The notes beneath the pieces were generated by a model that was not told the DNA's origin, made no database searches, and saw only the letters and a program-made list of their open reading frames with translations. The translations under genes and the position numbers were made by a program. Of a DNA stretch of 64,000 nt, positions 52,222-59,987 are shown one piece after another. Source of the DNA: CAVQMB01 sp963713445 (GTDB lineage: Bacteria > Pseudomonadota > Gammaproteobacteria > Competibacterales > Competibacteraceae); NCBI GenBank assembly GCA_963713445.1, contig CAVQMB010000047.1, forward strand, positions 124,001 to 188,000, given 5' to 3'. Position 1 is the stretch's first letter. Every line of letters starts with the position of its first letter.

Positions 52222-53343
52222 ATGAGTGAATCACAGACCCGCCCCAGGCCACTTTGGTTACTGGCTGAACTGACCTACGCCTGCCCGCTGCAGTGCCCGT
52301 ACTGCTCCAATCCACTGGATTATGCACGCCAGAAGGGTGAGCTGAGTACTGCGGAATGGCTCGACGTGCTGCACCAGGCCCGTGCCATGGGCGCCACCCA
52401 GCTCGGCTTCTCGGGTGGGGAACCGCTGGTCCGCAAGGATCTTGAGACGCTCATCGGCAACGCCCGTGAACTCGGCTACTACAGCAATCTGATTACGTCG
52501 GGAATCGGCATGGACGACGCGCGCATCGCCGCGTTCCGAAGCGCCGGCCTGGATCACATCCAGATCAGCTTTCAGGCCAGCAACGAGGAGCTGAACAACT
52601 TCCTCGGTGGCACTGACAGCTTCCGGCACAAGCTGGGCATGGCACGGGAAATCAAGCGCCAGGGCTATCCCATGGTCCTCAACGTGGTGCTGCACCGGGA
52701 AAACATAGATCAGATCGCCGACATCCTGGACATGTGCGCGGAGCTGGAGGCCGACTACGTCGAGCTGGCCAATACGCAGTATTACGGCTGGGGATTCCAC
52801 AATCGGGATCTGCTGCTGCCATCGCATGATCAGCTGCGCCGCGCCGAGGCCGTGGCCAGCGAGTACAAGAGCCGTTACCAGGGCCGGATGAAAGTAATCT
52901 TCGTGGTGCCTGACTACTACGCCGAGCGCCCCAAGGCCTGTATGAACGGCTGGGGCAGCATCTTCCTGACCATCACGCCGGATGGCGTCGGGTTACCTTG
53001 CCATGCCGCCCGCCAACTGCCTGGGCTGGAGTTTCCCAACGTCCGCGAGCATTCGGTGGAATGGATCTGGTACGATTCACCGGCTTTCAATCGCTTCCGC
53101 GGATTCGACTGGATGCCGGAACCGTGTCACAGTTGCGATGAACGCTTCAAAGATTTCGGTGGCTGCCGCTGTCAGGCCTATCTGCTGACCGGCGACGCCG
53201 CGGCCACTGATCCAGTCTGCACGCTGTCGCCCCAACGCCACATCGTCGATGACGCCGTAGCCCGGGCCAACGACCCCTCGCGGCGCCCGAATCAACCGCT
53301 GCTGTTCCGAAACCCGAAGAATTCCAAGGCCTTAAACCAGTAA
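52222..53343 (+). CDS. pqqE: PqqA peptide cyclase PqqE (radical SAM)
   Basis: Radical S-adenosylmethionine enzyme that forms the first carbon-carbon bond between Glu and Tyr of PqqA. 373 residues. The SAM cluster motif is CPLQCPYC at residues 21-28, and LGFSGGEPLVRKDL is the SAM-binding GGE loop. A C-terminal SPASM domain for two extra clusters carries cysteines in KACMNGWG, GLPCHAAR, PCHSCDERFKDFGGCRCQAYL and DPVC. The length matches the family. PqqE works with the chaperone PqqD, whose gene is not in the window and is not fused here. Confidence 0.95.
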   Translation: MSESQTRPRPLWLLAELTYACPLQCPYCSNPLDYARQKGELSTAEWLDVLHQARAMGATQLGFSGGEPLVRKDLETLIGNARELGYYSNLITSGIGMDDARIAAFRSAGLDHIQISFQASNEELNNFLGGTDSFRHKLGMAREIKRQGYPMVLNVVLHRENIDQIADILDMCAELEADYVELANTQYYGWGFHNRDLLLPSHDQLRRAEAVASEYKSRYQGRMKVIFVVPDYYAERPKACMNGWGSIFLTITPDGVGLPCHAARQLPGLEFPNVREHSVEWIWYDSPAFNRFRGFDWMPEPCHSCDERFKDFGGCRCQAYLLTGDAAATDPVCTLSPQRHIVDDAVARANDPSRRPNQPLLFRNPKNSKALNQ

Positions 53344-53373
53344 CCCACTGCGCCCCTCGGGGCGCAGTGGGTT
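53342..53373. terminator. Bidirectional hairpin between pqqE and livF
   Basis: A perfect 15-bp inverted repeat (53342-53356 and 53359-53373) overlaps the pqqE stop codon and separates it from the convergent livF. The tip is very tight (2 nt, or 4 with one pair open). There is no T tract. Confidence 0.65.
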
Positions 53374-53407
53374 AGCCGACAACGCTGGCTGCCCCGGTGG
53401 AGGTGGC

Positions 53408-54127
53408 TCAGGTGTTCTGGTGGCCGGCACCGGCGCCAGCCAGTTCACGCACCCGGTCCTCATCAGCCGCCAGTTCCGCAGCCTGGCCCTCGTGCACGAT
53501 ACGGCCGTCATCGATGACATAGGCCCGGTCCGCCACCCCCAGCGCCATCCAGGCATTCTGCTCGACCAGCAGCACCGCGATCCCTTCGTCGCGCATGGTG
53601 CGGACCACATCGAACACTTCCTGCACGATCTTGGGCGCCAGGCCCTGCGAAGGCTCGTCCATTAACAGGAAAGTCGGGTTCAGCAGTAGCGAACGCGCCA
53701 CGGCCAGCATTTCCTGCTCGCCGCCGGACAGCTGCCGCCCCAGGTGGCCACGGCGCTCTTCGAGCCGCGGAAACACTTTAAGCACACTGTCGATGGTCCA
53801 GCGACCGGGACGCTCAGCCGGTACCCGGAGATTGTCGATCACCGACAAGTGCCCAAAGATCTTGCGCCCCTCGGGGACATAGCCGACACCGAGCTTGGCG
53901 ATGCGGTAAGGCGGCCAACCGGTTACATCCTTATCGAACAGCCGGACCCGACCCTGCCGTGGTGGTGTCAGTCCGATCACGCTACGCAAGCTGGTGGTCT
54001 TGCCGGCGCCATTGCGCCCCAGCAGCGTGACCACCTCGCCCTCGTTTACGTTCAACGACACGTCATACAGAATATGACTCTTGCCGTAATAGCTGTTGAT
54101 CTTGTCGACGTCGAGGACCTTGCTCAT
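53408..54127 (-). CDS. livF: LivF-type ABC transporter ATP-binding protein
   Basis: One of two ATPases of a branched-chain-amino-acid-type (HAAT) importer. 239 residues: Walker A LLGRNGAGKTTSLRSV, Q-loop region VGYVPEGRKIF, signature LSGGEQEMLAVARSLL, Walker B LLMDEPSQGLAP, and switch VLLVEQNA. The EGRKIF and EPSQGLAP segments are typical of LivF. Its ATG overlaps the livG stop. It is the last gene of livK-livH-livM-livG-livF. Confidence 0.93.
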   Translation of the reverse strand: MSKVLDVDKINSYYGKSHILYDVSLNVNEGEVVTLLGRNGAGKTTSLRSVIGLTPPRQGRVRLFDKDVTGWPPYRIAKLGVGYVPEGRKIFGHLSVIDNLRVPAERPGRWTIDSVLKVFPRLEERRGHLGRQLSGGEQEMLAVARSLLLNPTFLLMDEPSQGLAPKIVQEVFDVVRTMRDEGIAVLLVEQNAWMALGVADRAYVIDDGRIVHEGQAAELAADEDRVRELAGAGAGHQNT

Positions 54128-54876
54128 ACCGCTTCCCCCAGATAGGCCGCCTGCACTTTTTCGTTGGCGGCAATCTCGTCGGGTGTACCCTCGGCCAGGA
54201 AGTGGCCATTGTCGAGCACTGTGATGTAGTCGGCCACACCAAAGATGAGATCCATATCATGTTCGATGAACAGCATGGGCAGGCCCCGTTCCTTGTGCAG
54301 GTGACGGATCAAACCAACCATGTGCTGGGTCTCACGATCACCCATTCCGGCGGTGGGTTCATCAAGCAGCAGCAGTTTGGGATCGAGTGCCAGCGCCACC
54401 GCCACCTCCACCACCCGCTGATCACCGTGGGCCAACTCGCCGACCACACGCTGCTCCTTGCCGCCGAGTTCGCAGGACTCCACCAGCTCACCGATACGGC
54501 GACGCACCTCGCGCCGGGTGCCAGGACCGATGAACGGCCGGGAATTCAGTCCCATGGCCGTTTCCACCGCGATCCGCAGGTTTTCATACACCGGCAGTTC
54601 CAGAAACACCTCGGTGATCTGAAAAGTCCGAACAATGCCCGCATGGACCCGCTGTTCCGGCTTTAGCCGGTTGATGACCTGACCCTGAAAGCGGATTTCA
54701 CCGGTGGTGGGCGGAAACGCACCGCTGATCAGGTTGAACAGCGTGGTTTTGCCCGCACCGTTGGGACCAATCAAGGCCCGCAACTCACCTGGCGCCACTT
54801 CCAGGTTGATATCAGCCAGCGCCTGCAGGCGTCCGAAGTTGCGCGATATATTGCTCAGCGACAGTACCGCGCTCAT
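54124..54876 (-). CDS. livG: LivG-type ABC transporter ATP-binding protein
   Basis: Second ATPase of the importer. From the ATG at 54876 (GGAGG 8 nt upstream, overlapping the livM stop) it has 250 residues. Walker A is LIGPNGAGKTTLFNLISG; GIVRTFQITEVFLELPVYENL is the LivG-specific Q-loop region. The signature region reads LAHGDQRVVEVAVALAL instead of the usual LSGGQQ, a form seen in LivG/UrtD proteins. Walker B is LLLLDEPTAGMGD, and the switch His is in MLFIEHDMD. Confidence 0.93.
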   Translation of the reverse strand: MSAVLSLSNISRNFGRLQALADINLEVAPGELRALIGPNGAGKTTLFNLISGAFPPTTGEIRFQGQVINRLKPEQRVHAGIVRTFQITEVFLELPVYENLRIAVETAMGLNSRPFIGPGTRREVRRRIGELVESCELGGKEQRVVGELAHGDQRVVEVAVALALDPKLLLLDEPTAGMGDRETQHMVGLIRHLHKERGLPMLFIEHDMDLIFGVADYITVLDNGHFLAEGTPDEIAANEKVQAAYLGEAV

Positions 54877-55811
54877 GCTGGCGCCCTCCGTCGGATCAAG
54901 CCCAGAATGCCCTGCGGGAACAACAGCACGATGGCGATGAAAATGATACCGATGAAGGTCATCCAGTTGGTGGTGATGCTGCTCAGGTAGTCCTGCACCA
55001 CCACGAAGATGATCGCACCCACCAGCGGTCCCCAGAAGCTGCGCATGCCACCCAGTACGCAAATGATCACAAAGTCACCCGACAACACCCATTGGAGATC
55101 GGCAGGTGAAGTGAAGTTGTTCAACAGCGCGTTGAGCGAACCGGCCAGTGCGGCGACAAACCCGGAAACCGCAAACGAGACCCAGATATAGCGTTCAATC
55201 GACACCCCGAGGAAACGCAACCGGCGCTCGTTTTCCCGCACTGCGACGAAGGTACGGCCCAGCGGCGAGCGCAGGATCTGCGCAATAATCGCGATCCCAA
55301 TGGCAAAGAACAGCAGCACGAAATAATAGAAATGATTACCGTCGATCGGGATCACCGCACCGCCCGGCAGATGGATCGGCTGACGCTGAAAGCCGGTCAG
55401 GCCGTCCTCGCCACCCGTCAGCGAGTTCCAGCGCACCGCGATGAAGTAGAACATCTGGCCGATGGCGATGGTGATCATGGCAAAATAAATGCCGCGGCGT
55501 TTGACCGTCAAAGGCGCCACCAGTGTGGCGATGATCCCGCCCAGCATCACCCCGCCCAGCATGGCCAGCAGCGTGTTGTGCGTGACGAATTTCAGCAACA
55601 GGCCCGTGCCGTAACCGCCCAGTCCAAAATAGGCGGCGTGGCCGAACGACAGACCGCCGGTATGGCCGAGCAGCATGTTGAGCGCCATCGCGGCCAACGC
55701 GAACACCAGAACCCGCGACGCCAGCGCGGTATAACCACCAATCAGCGGCAACCAGAACGGTGCCGACAACAGCAGCAGCCAAATGACCAGGTTGGCAAGC
55801 AACGCTCTCAT
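54873..55811 (-). CDS. livM: LivM-type ABC transporter permease
   Basis: Inner-membrane permease of 312 residues. Features: VLVFALAAMALNMLLGHTGGLSFGHAAYFGLGGY near residues 33-66, characteristic of LivM, then GRTFVAVRENERRLRFLGVSIERYIWVSFAVSGFVAALAG as the coupling region. It overlaps livH upstream and livG downstream by 4 bp each, so the permeases and ATPases are one tightly coupled unit. Confidence 0.93.
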   Translation of the reverse strand: MRALLANLVIWLLLLSAPFWLPLIGGYTALASRVLVFALAAMALNMLLGHTGGLSFGHAAYFGLGGYGTGLLLKFVTHNTLLAMLGGVMLGGIIATLVAPLTVKRRGIYFAMITIAIGQMFYFIAVRWNSLTGGEDGLTGFQRQPIHLPGGAVIPIDGNHFYYFVLLFFAIGIAIIAQILRSPLGRTFVAVRENERRLRFLGVSIERYIWVSFAVSGFVAALAGSLNALLNNFTSPADLQWVLSGDFVIICVLGGMRSFWGPLVGAIIFVVVQDYLSSITTNWMTFIGIIFIAIVLLFPQGILGLIRRRAPA

Positions 55812-56674
55812 TCCAGCAACCCCTCCTGTCCGAACAGACCGCGCGGTCGGATGACCAGCACCAGCAACATAATGGCGTAGATCACCACATCGCTGGCTGC
55901 CGGGTAATACGTCGTGGTAATCCCGGCGGCGACCCCGATGACAATGCCACCCACCAGGCTGCCGAACAGACTGCCGACCCCGCCGACGATGATCGCGACA
56001 AAGCTCGGCATGATCAGCGTGGTTCCCATGGTCGGATCAAGACCCAGACGGCCCGCAGCCAGCACCCCGGCCAGACCGGCCAGCAGGATACCGAGACCGA
56101 AGTTGGCCGCCCGCAGCTTGTAAATGTCCACGCCCAGCGCCGAGATGGTCTCGAGGTCGCCGGTACCCGCCCGGATGCGCACGCCCAGTTTGGTATACCG
56201 CAATACGGCGAACAACGCCGCTGTGGCCACCAGTGCGACCACCACCAGGAATACGCGGTAGCCGGTGATGAAGAAATAGGTACTGCTGAGCGGATGGCCC
56301 AGCGCTGCAGGTACGCTGAACGGCACCCCCTGCGCGCCCCAGATGGTGCGGATCAGATCCTCCATCACCATCGCCAGCCCGAATGTCACCAGCAGGCTGA
56401 AGAGTGGATCGCGACCATACACAGGCCGGATAATGGTTCGTTCAGCGATGAGACCGATGATCGCCGCCAATACCGGTGCAATCAGCAGTGCACCCCAGAA
56501 ACCCACATACGGCAGCAAGCTGTAGGCGAAATACGCGCCCAGCGCCAGAAAACCACCGTGGGCGAAGTTGATGACGTTATTGAGGCCCATAATGAGCGAC
56601 AGACCCAACGCCATCAGCGCGTAGAAAACGCCAATGATCAAACCATTAAAGACATTGAACAGGAGCAACTCCAC
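55808..56674 (-). CDS. livH: LivH-type ABC transporter permease
   Basis: Second permease, 288 residues, GTG start with AAGGAG 8 nt upstream. Motifs: NGLIIGVFYALMALGLSLIMGLNNVINFAHGGF at the N terminus, AERTIIRPVYGRDPLFSLLVTFGLAMVMEDLIR, then GIRAGTGDLETISALGVDIYKLRAANFGLGILLAGLAGVLA. These identify the LivH family. It follows the binding-protein gene across a hairpin. Confidence 0.93.
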   Translation of the reverse strand: MELLLFNVFNGLIIGVFYALMALGLSLIMGLNNVINFAHGGFLALGAYFAYSLLPYVGFWGALLIAPVLAAIIGLIAERTIIRPVYGRDPLFSLLVTFGLAMVMEDLIRTIWGAQGVPFSVPAALGHPLSSTYFFITGYRVFLVVVALVATAALFAVLRYTKLGVRIRAGTGDLETISALGVDIYKLRAANFGLGILLAGLAGVLAAGRLGLDPTMGTTLIMPSFVAIIVGGVGSLFGSLVGGIVIGVAAGITTTYYPAASDVVIYAIMLLVLVIRPRGLFGQEGLLE

Positions 56675-56707
56675 ACGCCCGTCTCCTTAAGACAATATTC
56701 CGCAAAC

Positions 56708-56749
56708 GCCCCCGGGCCGTGCTGCCCGATTAGGACACGACCCGGGGGC
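56708..56749 (-). terminator. Intercistronic hairpin between livK and livH
   Basis: A 14-bp GC-rich stem with one G-U pair on the minus-strand RNA (56749-56736 and 56721-56708, 14-nt loop) lies 33 bp after the livK stop and 34 bp before the livH start. It is placed like the stem after pstS and probably gives excess binding protein. Confidence 0.55.
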
Positions 56750-56781
56750 GGGCTAGTTGTCGCGCCAGCGACGCGTGAGAT

Positions 56782-58035
56782 TTACGACGGATAACTCATC
56801 TTGCAGCCTTTCTCCTCGGCCGACAGGGCAATCTTGTCGCCGGCGACGATATCAGCCACGTTGTACAGCTTCGGATACTTACCCTTGGCATCGACTTCAC
56901 CCGGGAACAGGTCCGCCATCAACTGATGGTCACCGGCCCGGAAATACGGCGCATTGGGTTCCAGCGCGACTGACGGCGGCAACTTCATGCCTTCCAGGGC
57001 CTTGGCCAACTTTATGCCATTGGTGCTGCCGGCCTTCTCCGCCCCCAGTGCCAGCGAATGCAGGCCGGCATAACCGAACCAGCTTCGTGCGGTGGGGTAG
57101 TCATTATACTTCTTGCGGTAGGCCGCCACGAATTCCTTGACGTGCGGGGTATTGGGCTGATCCCACCACCATTCAAAGGTCCACCAACCCATTAGCGCGG
57201 CCGGCGGCAGCGCCCGCAGCACCTCCAGTTCCATCAGGCCACCGGCGATCGCCATGTCCTTGTTCAGACCAAACTGAGTGGCCTGCTTGAGGCAGTTGAC
57301 CAGGTCATTGCCAGCCTGCAACACGATCAGTACATCCGGGTTGGCCGACTTGGCTTTGATCAGATAGGACGAGAAATCAGTGGTGCCCAGCGGCGCCAGC
57401 GCATTGCCCAGCACGGTGCCGCCCATGCCCTTCAGGAGCTTGGCGAAGGCCGCCTGCTCGGTATGACCGAAGGCGTAGTCAGGCGTGATGAAATACCATT
57501 TCTTGCCGAACTTATCGGCCAGCGTCTTGGCGATCCCAGCGGCCAGCATGTAGGTGGTGGTACAGATACGAAACACGTTCCAGTGGCACGACGCACCGGT
57601 CACGGCGTCGGTGTGACCACCGGTCACCATATAGACCTTACCTTTCTCGTTCGCCGTCTGGGCAACCGACAACGCCACCGCAGAGGAAACGGCGCCCATC
57701 AGGAAATCGACATTATTGCGGTCGATCAGCTTGCGGGCCTTCTGTACCGCGGTACCGACGTTGGCATTGGTGTCCTCGATGTGCAACTGCACCGGGCGGC
57801 CCAGAATGCCGTTCTTGGCATTGAGTTCCGCAGCCGCCATCTTGGCGCCCCTGACCTCATTACCACCCAGTGCCGCATAGGTGCCGGTAAGCGGATCGAC
57901 CATACCGACATTGACCGGATTGTCAGCCGCATAGGCGAACCGCGTCATCGACCCGAGCGCGCCTACTGCACCCAGTGCAGCACCGGCCTTCAGCAGATTG
58001 CGGCGGTTAATGTTGAACTCATCATGGATGCTCAT
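56782..58035 (-). CDS. livK: LivK/UrtA-type substrate-binding protein with Tat signal
   Basis: Periplasmic receptor of the importer. From the ATG at 58035 (GGAGG 7 nt upstream) it has 417 residues. The Tat signal is NRRNLLKAGAALGAVGALG, with cleavage near AYAAD. The mature part is a type I periplasmic-binding fold: VNVGMVDPLTGTYAALGGNEVRGAKMAAAELNA, VDFLMGAVSSAVALSVAQTA, WYFITPDYAFGH and DFSSYLIKAKSANPDVLIVLQ. Use of Tat rather than Sec is less common for this family. The ligand cannot be read from sequence; candidates include amino acids, short amides, urea-like compounds or aromatic acids. Confidence 0.88.
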   Translation of the reverse strand: MSIHDEFNINRRNLLKAGAALGAVGALGSMTRFAYAADNPVNVGMVDPLTGTYAALGGNEVRGAKMAAAELNAKNGILGRPVQLHIEDTNANVGTAVQKARKLIDRNNVDFLMGAVSSAVALSVAQTANEKGKVYMVTGGHTDAVTGASCHWNVFRICTTTYMLAAGIAKTLADKFGKKWYFITPDYAFGHTEQAAFAKLLKGMGGTVLGNALAPLGTTDFSSYLIKAKSANPDVLIVLQAGNDLVNCLKQATQFGLNKDMAIAGGLMELEVLRALPPAALMGWWTFEWWWDQPNTPHVKEFVAAYRKKYNDYPTARSWFGYAGLHSLALGAEKAGSTNGIKLAKALEGMKLPPSVALEPNAPYFRAGDHQLMADLFPGEVDAKGKYPKLYNVADIVAGDKIALSAEEKGCKMSYPS

Positions 58036-58066
58036 ACCCAAACCTCCTTAATACTCAACAATTGTT

Positions 58067-58097
58067 ATGAAACCGCGCCCTATGGGCGCGGTTTCAT
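58067..58097. repeat. Perfect 14-bp hairpin in the livK leader
   Basis: Arms at 58067-58080 and 58084-58097 around a TAT loop are perfectly complementary. The stem ends 32 bp upstream of the livK start and is followed, toward livK, by the palindrome AACAATTGTT. It could be an attenuator, a protective 5' stem or a terminator for the broken pyruvate carboxylase gene upstream. Confidence 0.6.
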
Positions 58098-58524
58098 CGG
58101 AGCGACGCCATTGTGACGCCACGGTAACGCCGTATGGTCGCCAGCGCAGCGGCACAGTACCACGCCATGCATGAACCATCGGTACGACACGGGGCCACCG
58201 CTGCGATCCTGGATCTCCAGGCCAGCGCAAACAGCGACAGGGAAAGGGAGCGGCAAGCAATGCCACCCTGCTCACGGGGCTTGGTAGCCTCAGGGCATGC
58301 CGGGGTGCCGGAAATCAGGCCTAACAACAGTCGTTTTCCTTGTGTACGGTGCCGACGTACGTACGTTATCTGCATCTTTACAATATTGTTGACCCGATCG
58401 CGTCCGTCAGCATAACAGATTGGCTGGCGACACTCGCAGGTCCAATGCAATTGACGATCCGACCAGCGGACCGCCCAAGAGTGTCGACACCTTATATTCA
58501 AGCCCCCCCTCCACGTCAAGCGGA
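58098..58524. other. Non-coding stretch between pyruvate carboxylase and livK
   Basis: I find no convincing gene in these 427 bp: open frames exist on both strands but show no family resemblance and poor coding character. It holds short palindromes (ACGTACGT near 58355, ACAATATTGT at 58380-58389). The livK promoter is presumably here. Confidence 0.5.
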
Positions 58525-58995
58525 TTACCTGGATTCAGCGCCCTCCACAATCAGCGCAACCAGTAGATCCTTGGCCTCGACCTGAGCGCCCGGCGTCACC
58601 AGCACCTGCTCCACAACCGCCGGCCGCTCGGCCCGAATAGCGGTTTCCATCTTCATGGCTTCCAGTGTCACCAGCACATCACCGCGCTCGACTTTCTGCC
58701 CTACCGTCACCGCAACGCTGACCACCGCCCCCGGCATCGGGGCTGCCACCTGACCCGGATCACCGTCGATCGCCTTAGGTCTGGTCCCAGCCTTGGCGGC
58801 CAGTCCTTTCTGCGCCACTTTCACCATGCGCGGCTGGCCATTGAGTTCGAAGAATACCCGCCGCTGGCCACTGTCGTCCGGTTCGGAAAGCGCCAGGAAG
58901 CGGATCACCAGAGTCTTGCCCTTGTCGATCTCGAGGGCTATTTCATCGCCTTCGCTCATCCCGTAGAAGAACACCGGTGTCGGCAACACGGCCAC
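58525..58995 (-). CDS. Pyruvate carboxylase fragment 3: biotin carrier domain
   Basis: Open frame with ATG at 58995 coding 156 residues; homology extends a few codons further 5' to about 59034. It has the linker FFYGMSEGDEIALEIDKGKTLV typical of the end of pyruvate carboxylase. The biotinyl domain follows, with the biotinylation site EAMKMET near residue 113. On its own it would look like a biotin attachment protein, but the continuity with the upstream frame (YPQ-V-F-T-DYARFRSQYGN after removing one base) shows it is the tail of pyc. Confidence 0.8.
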   Translation of the reverse strand: MAVLPTPVFFYGMSEGDEIALEIDKGKTLVIRFLALSEPDDSGQRRVFFELNGQPRMVKVAQKGLAAKAGTRPKAIDGDPGQVAAPMPGAVVSVAVTVGQKVERGDVLVTLEAMKMETAIRAERPAVVEQVLVTPGAQVEAKDLLVALIVEGAESR

Positions 58996-58996
58996 A

Positions 58997-59987
58997 TTAC
59001 CGTACTGACTGCGAAAGCGGGCGTAATCGGTGAACTACCTGCGGATACATCAGCCACGAGGCCAACTCGTCATCGCTGATGTCACGGCCGCTCTGATCCC
59101 GTGCCCGGTCGCGCTCGGCCTCCAGATCAACCGGCGCCAGCGCCGCGCCCGGGCGTACCCGCGACGGCGGCTCGTGGCCCAGCACCCGCCGGCTGACCGC
59201 CTCCGGGAAACCATCCGGCGGAAATCCGAGATCGCCCCGGAACAGCGCCACCACGGATTCTGGAAACGCCACGTCGCGCTCCGGATTCATGACCTCGTCC
59301 ACAGTCAACCCACTGGTCACCATGAACAAGGCCATGTCGCCCACCACCTTGGAGGTCGGCGTGACCTTGACGATATCGCCGAACAACTGGTTAACCTGTG
59401 CATAGGCCGCGGCCACTTCCGGCCAGCGGTGATCAATGCCCAGCGAACGGGCCTGTTCGCGCAGATTGGTGTACTGCCCGCCCGGCATCTCATGTTGATA
59501 CACGTCGGCGGTGCCGGACCTGATGTCGCTCTCGAAAGCGCCATAGCTCCGCCGTACGCCCTCCCAATAGTGCGACACGGCCCGCACAGCCGACTGCGGC
59601 AGGCCGCAGTCGCGGGCATCACTGGCTAGCGCCGCCACCACCGCACCCAGGTTCGGCTGCGAGGTCAGGCCGCTCATGCGTCCAGGCCGATCGACCGCGT
59701 CCGCGCCGGCCTCGACCGCCGCCAGCACACTCGCCGCAGCCATGCCGCTGGTGTCGTGGGTATGGAAATGGACCGGCAGAGCCGATTTCCTCGCGCAGAG
59801 TCGCGCATCAGTCAACCGGGCCGCGGCCGGCTTGCAGACGCCGGCCATGTCCTTGATGCAGAGGATGTGGACGCCGGCCCGCTCCAGTTCCTTCGCCAGA
59901 CCGACGTAATACTCGAGCTTGTACTTGGGCCGGGCCGGATCGGTCAGATCACCGGTATAACAGATCGCCCCTTCGACACAGCCGACC
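58997..59987 (-). CDS. Pyruvate carboxylase fragment 2: most of the carboxyltransferase domain
   Basis: In this frame homology begins at EGAICYTGDLTDPARPKYKLEYY and runs to DDELASWLMYPQ before the second shift. HILCIKDMAGVCKPAAARL and HFHTHDTSGMAAASVLAAVEAGADAVD are carboxyltransferase landmarks, and YQHEMPGGQYTNLREQA is the conserved C-terminal part. The frame remains open upstream to 60364, but that stretch is only the shadow of fragment 1. The two garbled spots described for the whole gene lie here. Confidence 0.75.

Noticed and set aside
58094..58519. Minus-strand open frame of 141 codons between pyruvate carboxylase and livK
   Set aside because: Composition (many Arg, Cys, Trp) is unlike a real protein, it overlaps the livK leader hairpin, and no family is recognisable.
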